DNA of 64,000 nucleotides from Pseudomonas sp. Q2-TVG4-2 (lineage in GTDB: Bacteria; Pseudomonadota; Gammaproteobacteria; Pseudomonadales; Pseudomonadaceae). The stretch spans positions 558,001-622,000 of the forward strand of contig NZ_LGLW01000001.1 in the NCBI RefSeq assembly GCF_013620795.1. The letters run 5' to 3'. Numbering within the stretch: the first letter of the stretch is position 1; every line of letters begins with the position of its first letter. The notes under the pieces are model-generated. The model searched no databases. It saw only the letters and a program-made list of their open reading frames with translations, and was not told the DNA's origin. The translations under genes and the position numbers were made by a program. Shown here one piece after another: positions 36,001-44,480 of the stretch.

Positions 36001-36207
36001 GTTATCCCGGCCGCGCACCGCTTCGATCAGACTGCGGGCTTCACGGCGAATGGCTTGGATGCCCGCTTCGCCGGGATCGGCCAGCTGCAACAGCTCATTC
36101 AGGTAGGCCGCCTCGTCAACGCTGTAGTTAGCGCTGATAGCGGGAAAGAATTCGGCGGCTTTCAGATTGGCGAAATCGCCCTGCAAGACTTGACCGGCTT
36201 TGAACAT
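33046..36207 (-). CDS. putA: Bifunctional proline dehydrogenase / L-glutamate gamma-semialdehyde dehydrogenase
   Basis: Oxidises proline to pyrroline-5-carboxylate with FAD, then to glutamate with NAD+. The 1,053 residues hold a PRODH barrel (about 140-500; LRLVKGAYWDSEIKQCQVQG, QRLHGMGDALYDT) and an aldehyde dehydrogenase domain (about 540-1030) with catalytic Cys in SAGQRCSALRVLYV and Glu in ETGGQNAMIV. The N-terminus MFKAGQVLQGDFANLKAAEF lacks the ribbon-helix-helix DNA-binding domain of E. coli PutA (1,320 residues), as in P. aeruginosa. Regulation therefore probably falls to the AraC-type gene next door. Its own upstream region is 236 bp. Confidence 0.97.
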   Translation of the reverse strand: MFKAGQVLQGDFANLKAAEFFPAISANYSVDEAAYLNELLQLADPGEAGIQAIRREARSLIEAVRGRDNAVDTLDALLRQYSLDTHEGLMLMCLAEALLRVPDSATADALIRDKLNAAEWERHLGQSDNVLVNFAAWGLVMTGKVVDPENADGRPKNVLGRLIKRSGEPVIRAAMNQAMKLMGKQFVLGRSISEALKNGRPEREKGYTYSFDMLGEAALTTEDARKYMIDYRQAVETVGAEPQVGPGPRPSVSIKLSALHPRYEVAQRERVLTELFDSVRELAILARKLDVGITIDAEEADRLELSLELYEKLLRDPAIAGWGEFGLVIQAYSKRCLPVLVWLTLLGKELGARIPLRLVKGAYWDSEIKQCQVQGLDGYPVYTRKEGTDTSYLACARYLLSEHTRGVIYPQFASHNAHTVSCILSMVGELKTPREFEFQRLHGMGDALYDTVIEKYRKNVRIYAPVGAHKDLLPYLVRRLLENGANSSFVHQLVDPRVPVETLIDHPVIQLRQFKTLGNHRIPLPPALYGNRINSQGINMNIQTQWNDLSSAYQTFLDRQWQAAPVIGGQKLTGTPNKVYCPYNLSQEVGTAQFATAEQAKQAIDGLAAFWPRWNGTPIEQRAQILERLGDLLEANHAELMAMCTLEAGKTLQDGIDEVREAVDFCRYYALQARLKLGREELKGPTGERNELFHEGRGVFVCISPWNFPLAIYLGQITAALVAGNTVLAKPAEQTSLIAARALELMFEAGLPKDAIAFLPGDGATLGGVFCRDPRVVGVCFTGSTDTARIINRQLAEKEGAIATLIAETGGQNAMIVDSTALPEQVVKDAVGSAFTSAGQRCSALRVLYVQRDIADRVIELIKGAMAQLKVGPTHLRENDLGPVIDAEARDGLLAHIDQLKAEGKLIAEAKLPGSLNGHFVAPVAFEIGGIHELKKEQFGPVLHVVRFEAAGLEKVVADINATGYGLTLGVHSRNEETAARIEALARVGNLYVNRNQVGAVVGVQPFGGCGLSGTGPKAGGPSYLLRFVNERTTSTNTTAVGGNASLLSLVDD

Positions 36208-36335
36208 CGCGCCGCTCCTCTCGTGGAGTGTTGTTGTCTGGAACTGGCTCGACGAGGGGAATGTGCTGGAACTTGCGCAGCGGTTCGCCGAACGGGTAGG
36301 CGAATCTACGGCGGGGGCGTGCTGCGTTGTTGCGC

Positions 36336-36352
36336 AAAACTACGGAAGTTTT
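36336..36352. promoter_or_regulatory. AAAACT-5-AGTTTT palindrome upstream of putA
   Basis: Perfect 6-bp arms at 36336-36341 and 36347-36352, about 130 bases before the putA start, next to a TTGCGCAA palindrome (36330-36337). Possible regulator-binding site; inferred only from symmetry and position. Confidence 0.35.
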
Positions 36353-36443
36353 ACAAGAAACTATGGGTTGGGTGGCCTGTCATGATGCTGTCTTAAAGCG
36401 AGAGGGCGATGCGAAGTCAGGGCACCACGACAGCAAACAGCCG

Positions 36444-37220
36444 TTATCGACGCAGCGCCGCTGGAGCATCGTCGCTGCTACGCAGCCGCTTTGGCGTCAG
36501 CCCGAGGTAGCGCCGAGTCGCGGTCGTCAGTGCGCTCTGGCTGGAGAAGCCGCACTCCTCGGCAATCCGCACCAGCGGCAACGGGCTTTCGCGAAGCAAC
36601 CGTGCGGCGCGGTCTAGGCGGCTTTTCAACAGGTACTGATGTGGGGTCAGACCGACGCTGTCCTTGAACTGTGCATGGAAATGGCTGGGGCTCAGGCAGA
36701 CCACTTGCGCCAGCTCGGCGACGGTAATGCGCCGTGCCAGATTACTTTCGATATGCGCATCAAGCCGGGCGATGTCCAACGCGCCGGTCGGCTGCCGCGT
36801 CGATTCGCCGAACACTCGCAGATGCAGCGCGCGCAACAGGACACCGCCTAATGCCCGCGCCAGCAACGGATCGCTGCCGTAACGCGCCAGTTCGGCGCCA
36901 GCATAATTGAGCAGGTTATGGAAGTCGGCATCCAGCGCCGGATAACGCGGGGTTTCGAACAGCTGCGCCAGCAGCCGCGGATCATCGACGCTGAGATCCT
37001 GCTCGTCGAGATCAATGATCAGCATGCGGTTATCGCCCCTGCCGGCGAACTCATGCTCGGCATAACCCGGCACTAGACAAGCACGCATGCGGCAGACCTC
37101 GCCACCCGAGCCGTCCACTTCGAATTCGGCGCTGCCCGACAGCGACAGTACCAACTGGTGGTAGTCGTGCGCGTGTTCATGGGCTTTGTCATCGAGGCGA
37201 AGCAGACGTGCGTTGAGCAT
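36444..37220 (-). CDS. pruR: AraC/XylS-family regulator of proline utilisation (PruR-like)
   Basis: The 258-residue protein has an N-terminal cupin-like sensing domain (HAHDYHQLVLSLSGSAEFEV) and a C-terminal double helix-turn-helix (about 155-255) with ITVAELAQVVCLSPSHFHAQ and RIAEECGFSSQSALTTATRR, the AraC signature. The position beside a PutA that lacks a DNA-binding domain, upstream of an AsrA-like Lon gene, matches pruR in P. aeruginosa, which activates putA/putP with proline. The ATG at 37220 starts MLNARLLRLDDKAHEHAHDY; no strong ribosome site is visible, and a start upstream (37331) is less likely. Confidence 0.85.
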   Translation of the reverse strand: MLNARLLRLDDKAHEHAHDYHQLVLSLSGSAEFEVDGSGGEVCRMRACLVPGYAEHEFAGRGDNRMLIIDLDEQDLSVDDPRLLAQLFETPRYPALDADFHNLLNYAGAELARYGSDPLLARALGGVLLRALHLRVFGESTRQPTGALDIARLDAHIESNLARRITVAELAQVVCLSPSHFHAQFKDSVGLTPHQYLLKSRLDRAARLLRESPLPLVRIAEECGFSSQSALTTATRRYLGLTPKRLRSSDDAPAALRR

Positions 37221-37362
37221 TGTGGAGGCACCTGGGTATCGGCGCACTGTACCGGAGGCGTTAGGCTTTTCCCAGCCAGGCCGAAAAGCGCAAAGGCTCA
37301 GATAGTTTGAAATCATTCCGTCGATACCCATCTAAGGAGCATGTACTCGAGACAGGTGCCTC

Positions 37363-39744
37363 ATGAACGACGATAGCAATCAGGAATTCGAGCAGAGCGT
37401 ATCTTCCACCGGGCTGGTCCTGCCCGATCAGGATCTGCCGGACAAGCTCTATGTGATTCCGGTGCACAACCGGCCATTCTTTCCCGCGCAGGTGTTGCCG
37501 GTGATCGTCAATGAGCATCCATGGGCGGAAACGCTGGAGCTGGTCTCGAAAACACCTCACCAGCGCCTGGCCTTGTTCTTCATGGATACGCCAGCTCAGG
37601 ATGCCACCAGCTTCGATCCGGATGCCTTGCCGGAACACGGCACCATGGTCCGCGTGCACCACGCTTCCCGGGAAGGGGGCAAGCTGCAGTTCGTCGCCCA
37701 GGGCATGGCGCGGGTGCGTATCCGCGGTTGGTTGCGACGCAAACCGCCCTATCTGGTCGAAGTGGAATACCCGCAGAGCGACGAAGACCCCCGTGATGAG
37801 GTGAAGGCCTACGGCATGGCGCTGATCAATGCGATCAAGGAACTGTTGCCGCTCAATCCGCTGTACAGCGAGGAGCTGAAGAACTACCTCAATCGCTTCA
37901 GCCCAAATGCACCGTCCCCGCTGACCGACTTTGCCGCGGCACTGACCACCGCACCTGGCCTGGAACTGCAGGAAGTGCTCGACACCGTACCCGTGCTCAA
38001 GCGCATGGAGAAGGTGCTGCCGTTGCTACGCAAGGAAGTCGAAGTCGCCAAACTGCAGAAGGAACTGACCGGCGAGGTGAATCGCAAAATCGGCGAGCGC
38101 CAACGCGAGTTCTTCCTCAAGGAACAGCTGAAGATCATCCAGCAAGAGCTGGGTATCACTAAGGACGACCGCAGCGCCGACGCCGATGAGTTCCGCTCAC
38201 GACTGGAAGGCAAGGTGGTGCCTACTGCCGCGCAGAAGCGTATCGACGACGAGTTGACCAAGCTGTCGGTGCTCGAAACCGGTTCGCCGGAATACGCGGT
38301 GACCCGCAACTATCTGGACTGGGCCACCTCGATGCCCTGGGGCCTGTACAGCGAGGACAAGCTCGACCTGGGCCGGGCTAGGAAGATCCTCAACGAGCAC
38401 CATGCCGGGCTCGACGACATCAAAAGCCGCATCATCGAGTTCCTCGCGGTCGGGGCGTTCCGCGGCGAGATCGCCGGCTCCATCGTGCTGCTGGTCGGCC
38501 CACCGGGCGTGGGCAAGACCAGCATCGGCAAGTCCATTGCCGAGTCCCTGGGCCGTCCCTTCTATCGTTTCAGCGTCGGCGGCATGCGCGACGAGGCGGA
38601 GATCAAGGGCCATCGACGCACCTATATCGGTGCCCTGCCGGGCAAGCTGGTGCAGGCGCTGAAAGAGGTCGAGGTGATGAATCCGGTGATTATGCTCGAC
38701 GAGGTCGACAAGCTGGGCAACAGCCATCAGGGCGACCCGGCGTCAGCGCTGCTGGAAACCCTCGATCCGGAGCAGAACGTCGGTTTCCTTGATCATTACC
38801 TCGATCTGCGCCTGGATCTGTCCAAGGTCTTGTTCGTCTGCACGGCCAACAGCCTTTATTCGATCCCTGGGCCGTTGCTGGACCGGATGGAAATTATTCG
38901 GCTGTCCGGCTACATCACCGAGGAAAAGCTGGCGATCGCCAAACGCCACCTCTGGCCGCGGCAGCTTCAACGCGCCGGGGTGCCGAAGAACCGCCTGGCG
39001 ATCAGCGACAGCGCCCTGCGCAGCCTGATCGAGGGCTACGCACGGGAGGCCGGCGTGCGTCAGCTCGACAAGCAACTCGGCAAGCTGGTGCGCAAGGCGG
39101 TGGTCAAGCTGCTGGACGAACCGGATACCAAAATCAAGATCGGTCCGAAGGACATCGAGAGCTACCTGGGCATGCCGTTCTGGCATCCGGAGCAACTGCT
39201 CACCGGCGTCGGCGTAGTCACCGGGTTGGCCTGGAACAGCATGGGTGGGGCCACCTTGCCGATCGAGGCGACGCGCATCCACACGCTGAACCGCGGCTTC
39301 AAGCTCACCGGCAAGCTCGGTGATGTCATGAAGGAATCGGCCGAGATCGCCTTCAGCTACGTGAATTCGCATCTGAAAGAGTTCAAGGGCGATCCTGCAT
39401 TCTTCGACCAGGCCTTCGTGCACATGCATGTCCCCGAAGGCGCGACGCCGAAGGACGGGCCCAGCGCAGGTATCAGCATGGCCAGCGCGCTGCTCTCGCT
39501 GGCACGCAACCAGGCGCCCAAAAAGGGCGTCGCGATGACGGGTGAACTGACCCTTACCGGTCTGGTGCTGCCCATCGGCGGCCTGCGCGAAAAGGTAATC
39601 GCAGCGCGGCGTTTGAAGCTCTACGAATTGATCATTCCCGAATTGAACCGGGGCGACTTCGAGGAGCTGCCAGAGTATCTGAAGGAAGGTTTGACCATGC
39701 ATTTCGCCAAGCGCTTCCAGGATGTCGTCAAGGTGCTGTTCTGA
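37363..39744 (+). CDS. asrA: ATP-dependent Lon-family protease (AsrA-like second Lon)
   Basis: The 793-residue Lon protease has an N-terminal LON substrate-recognition domain (about 25-220), an AAA+ domain with Walker A GPPGVGKT at 379-386 and Walker B VIMLDEVDKLG, and a C-terminal protease domain with the catalytic dyad Ser701 (PKDGPSAG) and Lys744 (GLREKVIAAR), 43 residues apart as in E. coli Lon. It is the pruR-adjacent Lon paralogue known as AsrA in P. aeruginosa, linked there to heat-shock and antibiotic-stress responses. The canonical lon beside clpX is presumed elsewhere. The N-terminal extension MNDDSNQEFEQSVSSTGLVL is typical of this group. Confidence 0.95.
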   Translation: MNDDSNQEFEQSVSSTGLVLPDQDLPDKLYVIPVHNRPFFPAQVLPVIVNEHPWAETLELVSKTPHQRLALFFMDTPAQDATSFDPDALPEHGTMVRVHHASREGGKLQFVAQGMARVRIRGWLRRKPPYLVEVEYPQSDEDPRDEVKAYGMALINAIKELLPLNPLYSEELKNYLNRFSPNAPSPLTDFAAALTTAPGLELQEVLDTVPVLKRMEKVLPLLRKEVEVAKLQKELTGEVNRKIGERQREFFLKEQLKIIQQELGITKDDRSADADEFRSRLEGKVVPTAAQKRIDDELTKLSVLETGSPEYAVTRNYLDWATSMPWGLYSEDKLDLGRARKILNEHHAGLDDIKSRIIEFLAVGAFRGEIAGSIVLLVGPPGVGKTSIGKSIAESLGRPFYRFSVGGMRDEAEIKGHRRTYIGALPGKLVQALKEVEVMNPVIMLDEVDKLGNSHQGDPASALLETLDPEQNVGFLDHYLDLRLDLSKVLFVCTANSLYSIPGPLLDRMEIIRLSGYITEEKLAIAKRHLWPRQLQRAGVPKNRLAISDSALRSLIEGYAREAGVRQLDKQLGKLVRKAVVKLLDEPDTKIKIGPKDIESYLGMPFWHPEQLLTGVGVVTGLAWNSMGGATLPIEATRIHTLNRGFKLTGKLGDVMKESAEIAFSYVNSHLKEFKGDPAFFDQAFVHMHVPEGATPKDGPSAGISMASALLSLARNQAPKKGVAMTGELTLTGLVLPIGGLREKVIAARRLKLYELIIPELNRGDFEELPEYLKEGLTMHFAKRFQDVVKVLF

Positions 39745-39907
39745 TTCACCTCACCGAACCCAACGGGCTTTCGTAGCTTGTTGGGCTGCGGCTCCCTGAC
39801 GACAGAACCGCCCTCGCAATCGCCATGACGCTTTACGACCGAGCGCCAGGGTCTTAAGGTTTACTCGACGCCCGAGCGTTTCCCTTTTCCTACCGAGTCG
39901 GTCGCCC

Positions 39908-40303
39908 ATGCCTTCTGCCCTGCCCCGCCTGCTGTCGCTTGTCCCTTTGCTCGTCCTCGCCGGGTGCGCTGGCACCTCCGCCAGCAGTGTCGCGCTGACT
40001 GACGATGCGACCTGCCCGCTTTCGATGCAGCCTGGCCAGACCCTGATCCTCAGCCTGCCCAGCAACCCAGCTAGCGGTTATCGCTGGACGCTTCGCGACG
40101 TCTCGACCGCCCAGCTCAACAGCCTCGGTCCGGAAGTGTTCAGCTCGCCACAAAACGACCTGATCGGCGGCGATGGCATTTCGACCTGGCGCTTCGAGGC
40201 CGCAGAAAGCGGCAGCGGCCGCCTCTACCTTGCCTATCAGCGGCCTTGGGAAAGCGACACGGAGCCAGCTGACCTGTTCGACTGCCGCATCGAAGTGCAG
40301 TGA
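39908..40303 (+). CDS. icp: Chagasin-type inhibitor of cysteine peptidases, lipoprotein
   Basis: The 131-residue protein has a lipobox signal ([20 protein letters not shown], Cys20), so it is probably lipid-anchored in the periplasm. The mature part has the chagasin/I42 inhibitory loops: NPASGYRW (NPTTGY-type loop) and RPWE late in the protein. Such proteins block papain-type cysteine proteases. It follows the Lon paralogue by 163 bases, as in P. aeruginosa, but no cysteine peptidase gene is in the window. Target unknown; defence against host or predator proteases is a common proposal. Confidence 0.88.
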   Translation: MPSALPRLLSLVPLLVLAGCAGTSASSVALTDDATCPLSMQPGQTLILSLPSNPASGYRWTLRDVSTAQLNSLGPEVFSSPQNDLIGGDGISTWRFEAAESGSGRLYLAYQRPWESDTEPADLFDCRIEVQ

Positions 40304-40410
40304 ACCAGGGGCCAGCGCTCCACGCGCCGGCTGTCCATTCAGCCACGGCGTCCGGCCCGGCTTTCCGGTACACTACCGCCCCTGTTTTTTCAGCCTGCCC
40401 AAACGCCGCC

Positions 40411-41154
40411 GTGATCCACGACCCAGACCGCCTGTTCGCCAAGCCCCTCGCCCAGCCCCAGGATTTCGCCTTCAACGAAGACGTGGCGCGGGTGTTTCCC
40501 GACATGATCAAACGCTCGGTGCCGGGCTACCCGACCATCGTCGAGAACATCGGCGTGCTCGCCGCGCAGTTCGCTCAGCCGAATACCCGCCTGTACGATC
40601 TCGGTTGCTCGCTAGGTGCGGTAACCCAGGCGCTACGCCGGCATGTGAAGGCGGACAACTGCCAGGTAATCGCCGTGGATAACTCGGCAGCCATGATCGA
40701 GCGTTGCCGTGAATACCTGCACGCCCAAGACTCGATGTTCCAGGAACTGGTGCCGGTCGAGGTAATCGACGCCGACATCCTCTCGCTGCAGTATCAGCCA
40801 ACCTCGCTGGTGGCGCTTAATTTCACCCTGCAGTTCATTCCGCGCGAGCAACGACCGGCGTTGCTCGGCAGGATTCGACAGGCACTGGTACCGGGCGGCG
40901 CGTTGATCCTATCGGAAAAGTTGCGCTTCGAAGGCGAGCAGGAACAGGAGCTGCTGACCGAGCTGCACATCGCTTTCAAACGGGCCAACGGCTACAGCGA
41001 ACTGGAAATCGCACAGAAGCGCAGCGCCATTGAGAACGTGATGAAGCCGGACAGTCTTGAAACCCATCGCCAGCGCTTGCTGGACGCCGGTTTTACCAAA
41101 GTCGTGCCCTGGTTCCAGTGCCTGAATTTCGCTTCCCTGATCGCCCTGCCATGA
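40411..41154 (+). CDS. cmoA: Carboxy-S-adenosyl-L-methionine synthase
   Basis: Makes carboxy-SAM from SAM and prephenate for wobble uridine modification (cmo5U34). The 247-residue class I methyltransferase fold shows [19 protein letters not shown] as the SAM-binding motif and [18 protein letters not shown]. The start GTG at 40411 gives [20 protein letters not shown], fitting the family N-terminus; an upstream ATG at 40300 lacks similarity and overlaps icp. The stop overlaps the cmoB start (ATGA), so the two are translationally coupled. Confidence 0.95.
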   Translation: MIHDPDRLFAKPLAQPQDFAFNEDVARVFPDMIKRSVPGYPTIVENIGVLAAQFAQPNTRLYDLGCSLGAVTQALRRHVKADNCQVIAVDNSAAMIERCREYLHAQDSMFQELVPVEVIDADILSLQYQPTSLVALNFTLQFIPREQRPALLGRIRQALVPGGALILSEKLRFEGEQEQELLTELHIAFKRANGYSELEIAQKRSAIENVMKPDSLETHRQRLLDAGFTKVVPWFQCLNFASLIALP

Positions 41155-42113
41155 ATCTCGATCTGACTCCCCTTGCCTGGCGCGTTGCCGGGACACCGCT
41201 GGCTACCTGGGCCAACGGCCTGCAACAGCAACTCGACACCAAGCTCGCCATTGGCCACGGCGATCTACCGCGCTGGCGCCGGGCGGTAGATGCGCTGCCT
41301 GACATTCAGCCTGGCGGCATCGAGCTTCGCGATACCTTCCGGCTGGATGCCGATTGCGACGAGGCCACTCGTGCGGCCACCCGTGATGCGCTGTTCGGCC
41401 TGTCGCCTTGGCGTAAGGGTCCCTTCGATGTGTTCGGTGTGCACGTGGATACGGAGTGGCGCTCGGATTGGAAGTGGACGCGCGTCGCGCCGCACCTCGA
41501 TCTTGCCGGCAAGCGCATCCTCGACGTCGGCTGTGGCAACGGCTATTACATGTGGCGAATGCTCGGCGCCGGGGCCGATTCAGTCATCGGCATCGATCCG
41601 AACTGGCTGTTCTTCTGCCAGTTCCACGCCATGAAACGCTACCTTTCCGAGCACCCGGTCTGGCACCTGCCTATGGCCCTGGAAGAACTACCGGCGAAGC
41701 TCGAAGGCTTCGACACGGTGTTCTCCATGGGTGTGCTTTATCACCGACGTTCGCCTATCGATCACCTATTGGACCTGAAGGACTGCCTGCTCAAGGGCGG
41801 CGAGCTGGTGCTGGAAACCCTGGTAGTCGAGGGCGACGAGCACACCGCACTGGTCCCAGAGGATCGTTACGCACAGATGCGCAACGTCTGGTTCCTGCCG
41901 TCAGTGGCAGCACTGGAATGCTGGCTGCGCAGGGCAGGATTCATCGACGTGCGCTGTGTCGACGTCAGCGTCACCTGCGTCGACGAGCAGCGCAGCACCG
42001 ATTGGATGCGCTACCAGTCGCTACCGGATTTCCTCGATCCAAAAGACCGCGGGAAAACCATTGAAGGCCTGCCGGCACCAATGCGCGCCGTGCTGATCGC
42101 GCGCAAACCCTAA
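41151..42113 (+). CDS. cmoB: tRNA U34 carboxymethyltransferase
   Basis: Transfers the carboxymethyl group from carboxy-SAM to 5-hydroxyuridine-34 of tRNA. The 320 residues match CmoB (about 323). Signature regions are [20 protein letters not shown], the SAM-binding [16 protein letters not shown], and [16 protein letters not shown]. The start ATG lies in a 4-base overlap with cmoA. The 3' end overlaps by 3-4 bases with the small leftward DUF1127-like gene. Confidence 0.95.
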   Translation: MNLDLTPLAWRVAGTPLATWANGLQQQLDTKLAIGHGDLPRWRRAVDALPDIQPGGIELRDTFRLDADCDEATRAATRDALFGLSPWRKGPFDVFGVHVDTEWRSDWKWTRVAPHLDLAGKRILDVGCGNGYYMWRMLGAGADSVIGIDPNWLFFCQFHAMKRYLSEHPVWHLPMALEELPAKLEGFDTVFSMGVLYHRRSPIDHLLDLKDCLLKGGELVLETLVVEGDEHTALVPEDRYAQMRNVWFLPSVAALECWLRRAGFIDVRCVDVSVTCVDEQRSTDWMRYQSLPDFLDPKDRGKTIEGLPAPMRAVLIARKP

Positions 42114-42391
42114 CGACCACGCTGGCAACGCTGCTCCTCCACCAGCTGCCTTAGCGGCATCCGTAGTTTCTCGATGAGCCGCGGCCGGCTCAGGTCGCGC
42201 CCGCGCAGCTGCCGATCGCTGAGCCTGAGCAGGCGCTGGTACAGGCGCCGTTTACGCCAGGCAACGAACCAGTCGATTGCCGCTTGCTGAAGCTCGACTG
42301 GCCACATCGCCGGCATATAGAAGTCCGGCATTTCCGGCCGGCCTCGGTCTTCGAGCCTATCGCATTGCTGCTGTCGTTCAGAATGTCGCAT
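42110..42391 (-). CDS. Small DUF1127-like protein
   Basis: The 93-residue protein [20 protein letters not shown] has a C-terminal segment [29 protein letters not shown] that resembles the DUF1127/YjiS pattern (RRxxxxLxxLsDreLrDIGlsR). The ATG at 42391 is chosen because GGAGG lies 5 bases upstream; a TTG 12 bases earlier is also possible. It is divergent from the next LysR gene, a frequent arrangement for DUF1127 genes. Members bind RNA or regulate metabolism in some alpha-proteobacteria, but in Pseudomonas the role is unknown. Confidence 0.65.
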   Translation of the reverse strand: MRHSERQQQCDRLEDRGRPEMPDFYMPAMWPVELQQAAIDWFVAWRKRRLYQRLLRLSDRQLRGRDLSRPRLIEKLRMPLRQLVEEQRCQRGR

Positions 42392-42538
42392 CGCATCCTC
42401 CAACCCTTGAGAGAGTGCACGGGCGCACCCGATACCTGCCGACTGGTCGTGGTCGGCAGATTCAGATTGAGCGCGCTTGACGATTCAGACAAACGACTAC
42501 AATAGAACTCTCGGTTCAGAAAATTTGAAGGCCCGCCC

Positions 42539-43441
42539 ATGCCCGGTATGCCCGAAGAGCTTCCCCAGTCCGCAATGCCCCTGCTGGAAATCGACGTGCT
42601 GCGCACTTTCGTCTCCATCGCCGAAAGCGGCAGCTTCACGCGCGCAGCCGGGCAGATCTTTCGCACAACCTCCGCCGTCAGCATGCAGATCAAACGGCTC
42701 GAGACGATGCTCGGCTGCACGTTGTTCATCCGCGAGGCCCGGCGCATCACGCTTACCGATGAAGGCGAGCGGCTGCTGGGTTACGCGCGACGTCTGCTCA
42801 AGCTCAATGAAGACACGGTCAGCGCATTTATCGAGCCACGGCTGAACGGGCGGGTTCGCTTCGGAACGGCGTCGGATATCGGGACCCACATCCTGCCTAG
42901 CCTGCTGTCGCTGTTCGCCCGGACTCATCCCGGAATCGAGGTGAATGTGTCAGTGGGTCGTAGCATCGAGATGATCCAGCGCGTCGATGCCGGCGAGCTG
43001 GATGTTGCGCTCATCAGCGTCGGCAACCTCGGTCAGGACGACTCGCGCGGTGAGCTGATCCACCGCGAGCCATTGATCTGGGCCGGACGAGCCGGTGGCG
43101 TCGCGGTCGAGCGCACCCCATTGCCACTGGCCCTGGCCAGCCCTGATTGTGCCTGGCGCCGTCAGGCGCTGGACGCACTCGACCGAGTCGGACGTAGTTA
43201 TCGCATCGCCTATTCCAGCGATCAGTGCGCAGGGCAGGAAGCTGCCATGATCGCTGACCTTGCCGTGGCACCCTATCCTCTGAGCCTGATCCGTCCTCCA
43301 CTGAAGCGTCTGGAAGAAAGCGCCAGCCTGCCAGCCCTCGGGGAGTACCAGATCAAACTGCTACGGGCCACAGATCGCAGCGAACCGGTGGAGGTCCTGG
43401 CCCGGCATGTCATAGCGGCGTTTTCTGCCTATCACAAATAA
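42539..43441 (+). CDS. LysR-type regulator (LrhA/PecT-like)
   Basis: The 300-residue regulator has a helix-turn-helix (about 18-75: VSIAESGSFTRAAGQIFRTT, SAVSMQIKRLETMLG) and effector domain from about 95 (RFGTASDIGTHILPSLLSLF). The helix-turn-helix with the FRTTSAVSMQ sequence resembles LrhA/PecT-type LysR proteins. It is divergent from the DUF1127-like gene and could control it. The ATG at 42539 is chosen; an internal ATG at 42548 could also serve. Target genes are unknown. Confidence 0.85.
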   Translation: MPGMPEELPQSAMPLLEIDVLRTFVSIAESGSFTRAAGQIFRTTSAVSMQIKRLETMLGCTLFIREARRITLTDEGERLLGYARRLLKLNEDTVSAFIEPRLNGRVRFGTASDIGTHILPSLLSLFARTHPGIEVNVSVGRSIEMIQRVDAGELDVALISVGNLGQDDSRGELIHREPLIWAGRAGGVAVERTPLPLALASPDCAWRRQALDALDRVGRSYRIAYSSDQCAGQEAAMIADLAVAPYPLSLIRPPLKRLEESASLPALGEYQIKLLRATDRSEPVEVLARHVIAAFSAYHK

Positions 43442-43496
43442 ACAACGCAACCGGATATCAAGCAACGACGCAAAAAGGGAGGCAGAATGGCGAAAT

Positions 43497-43523
43497 GGCT
43501 AATTGGCTAATTGGCTAATTGGC
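43497..43523 (+). repeat. Tandem 8-bp repeat (GGCTAATT x3) spanning the start of the DUF2905 gene
   Basis: Three consecutive GGCTAATT units (43497-43504, 43505-43512, 43513-43520) plus GGC lie over the N-terminal codons. Because 8 is not a multiple of 3, copy number changes alter which start codon is in frame with the downstream protein. Confidence 0.92.
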
Positions 43524-43709
43524 GCAGGCCTGCTGCTGCTCTTGCTCGGCGTGGTTCTTCACTATGCGCCAGGGCTGCTGAGCTGGTTCGGCAAGCTGCC
43601 CGGCGATATCCGCATCGAATCGGAGCGCAGCCGAACCTTCATTCCGATCACTTCGATGATCATCCTAAGCGTAGTGCTGACGATCCTGCTGAACCTGTTC
43701 AGGCGATAA
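43503..43709 (+). CDS. DUF2905 small membrane protein, start disturbed by tandem repeat
   Basis: The body LIGAGLLLLLLGVVLHYAPG, then GKLPGDIRIESERSRTFIPI and a second helix MIILSVVLTILLNLFRR, is DUF2905: two membrane helices and a conserved LPGDI segment. The only in-frame start after the upstream stop is TTG 43503, without a ribosome site. The well-placed ATG at 43487, four bases after AGGGAGG, reads M-A-K-W-L-I-G then TAA; ATG 43495 stops at TAA as well. With one repeat unit ATG 43487 would be in frame (M-A-K-W-L-I-G-A-G); with two units ATG 43495 would be (M-A-N-W-L-I-G-A-G). Expression here may thus be low. Function of DUF2905 unknown. Confidence 0.7.
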   Translation: MANWLIGAGLLLLLLGVVLHYAPGLLSWFGKLPGDIRIESERSRTFIPITSMIILSVVLTILLNLFRR

Positions 43710-43733
43710 GTGATCTTCGCTCACCTGGAAGCT

Positions 43734-44480
43734 TTATCCGCGAGCTGCGGCGGTCAGGATGAGGTGTTTCATTTCTTTGACCGCTTGCTTGAAGCCAACG
43801 AACAGCGCGTGAGCGACGATGGCATGACCAATGTTCAATTCGTTGACCCCACGGATGGCAGCGATGGCTTCGGCGTTGTGATAATGCAGCCCGTGTCCGG
43901 CATTGACGATCAAACCATGGCTCAGCCCTGACTCGACACCATCGCGAATACGGGCAAGCTCGCACGCTCTCTCGGCCACACCCTGTGCATCAGCATAGCG
44001 CCCAGTATGTAATTCGATGGCCGGCGCGCCGACTCTCGCAGCGGCTTCGATCTGCCGTGGGTCGGCGTCGATGAACAGTGATACTTCGGCCCCACAGGCG
44101 GCAAGACGGTCGACTGCCTCACGGATGCGAGACGCCTGCCCAGCAACATCGAGACCACCTTCGGTGGTGAGCTCCTGGCGAGTCTCCGGTACCAGACAAA
44201 CGTGCTCCGGCCGCAGCTGCTCGGCAAAAGCCAGCATCGCCTCGGTCACACCCATCTCGAAATTCATCCGCGTCTGCAGCATGTCCTTCATCAGCAGCAC
44301 ATCGCGCTCCTGAATATGCCGTCGGTCTTCGCGCAGATGCACAGTGATGCCATCGGCCCCAGCTTCCTCGGCATCCAGCGCGGCCTTGACTGGGTCCGGA
44401 TAACGCGTGCCGCGCGCCTGGCGCAGGGTGGCAACATGATCGACGTTGACGCCGAGCAGGATTCGATTGGCTTCAGTCAC
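43734..44480 (-). CDS. pdxJ: Pyridoxine 5'-phosphate synthase
   Basis: Forms pyridoxine 5'-phosphate from deoxyxylulose 5-phosphate and 3-hydroxy-1-aminoacetone phosphate. The 248 residues begin [20 protein letters not shown] and continue through [19 protein letters not shown], the PdxJ TIM-barrel phosphate-binding pattern; the C-terminal region includes [14 protein letters not shown]. The start is GTG (44480), with 8 bases of overlap with recO, so the two are coupled. It is the last gene of the leftward rnc-era-recO-pdxJ run and converges on DUF2905. Confidence 0.95.
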   Translation of the reverse strand: MTEANRILLGVNVDHVATLRQARGTRYPDPVKAALDAEEAGADGITVHLREDRRHIQERDVLLMKDMLQTRMNFEMGVTEAMLAFAEQLRPEHVCLVPETRQELTTEGGLDVAGQASRIREAVDRLAACGAEVSLFIDADPRQIEAAARVGAPAIELHTGRYADAQGVAERACELARIRDGVESGLSHGLIVNAGHGLHYHNAEAIAAIRGVNELNIGHAIVAHALFVGFKQAVKEMKHLILTAAARG

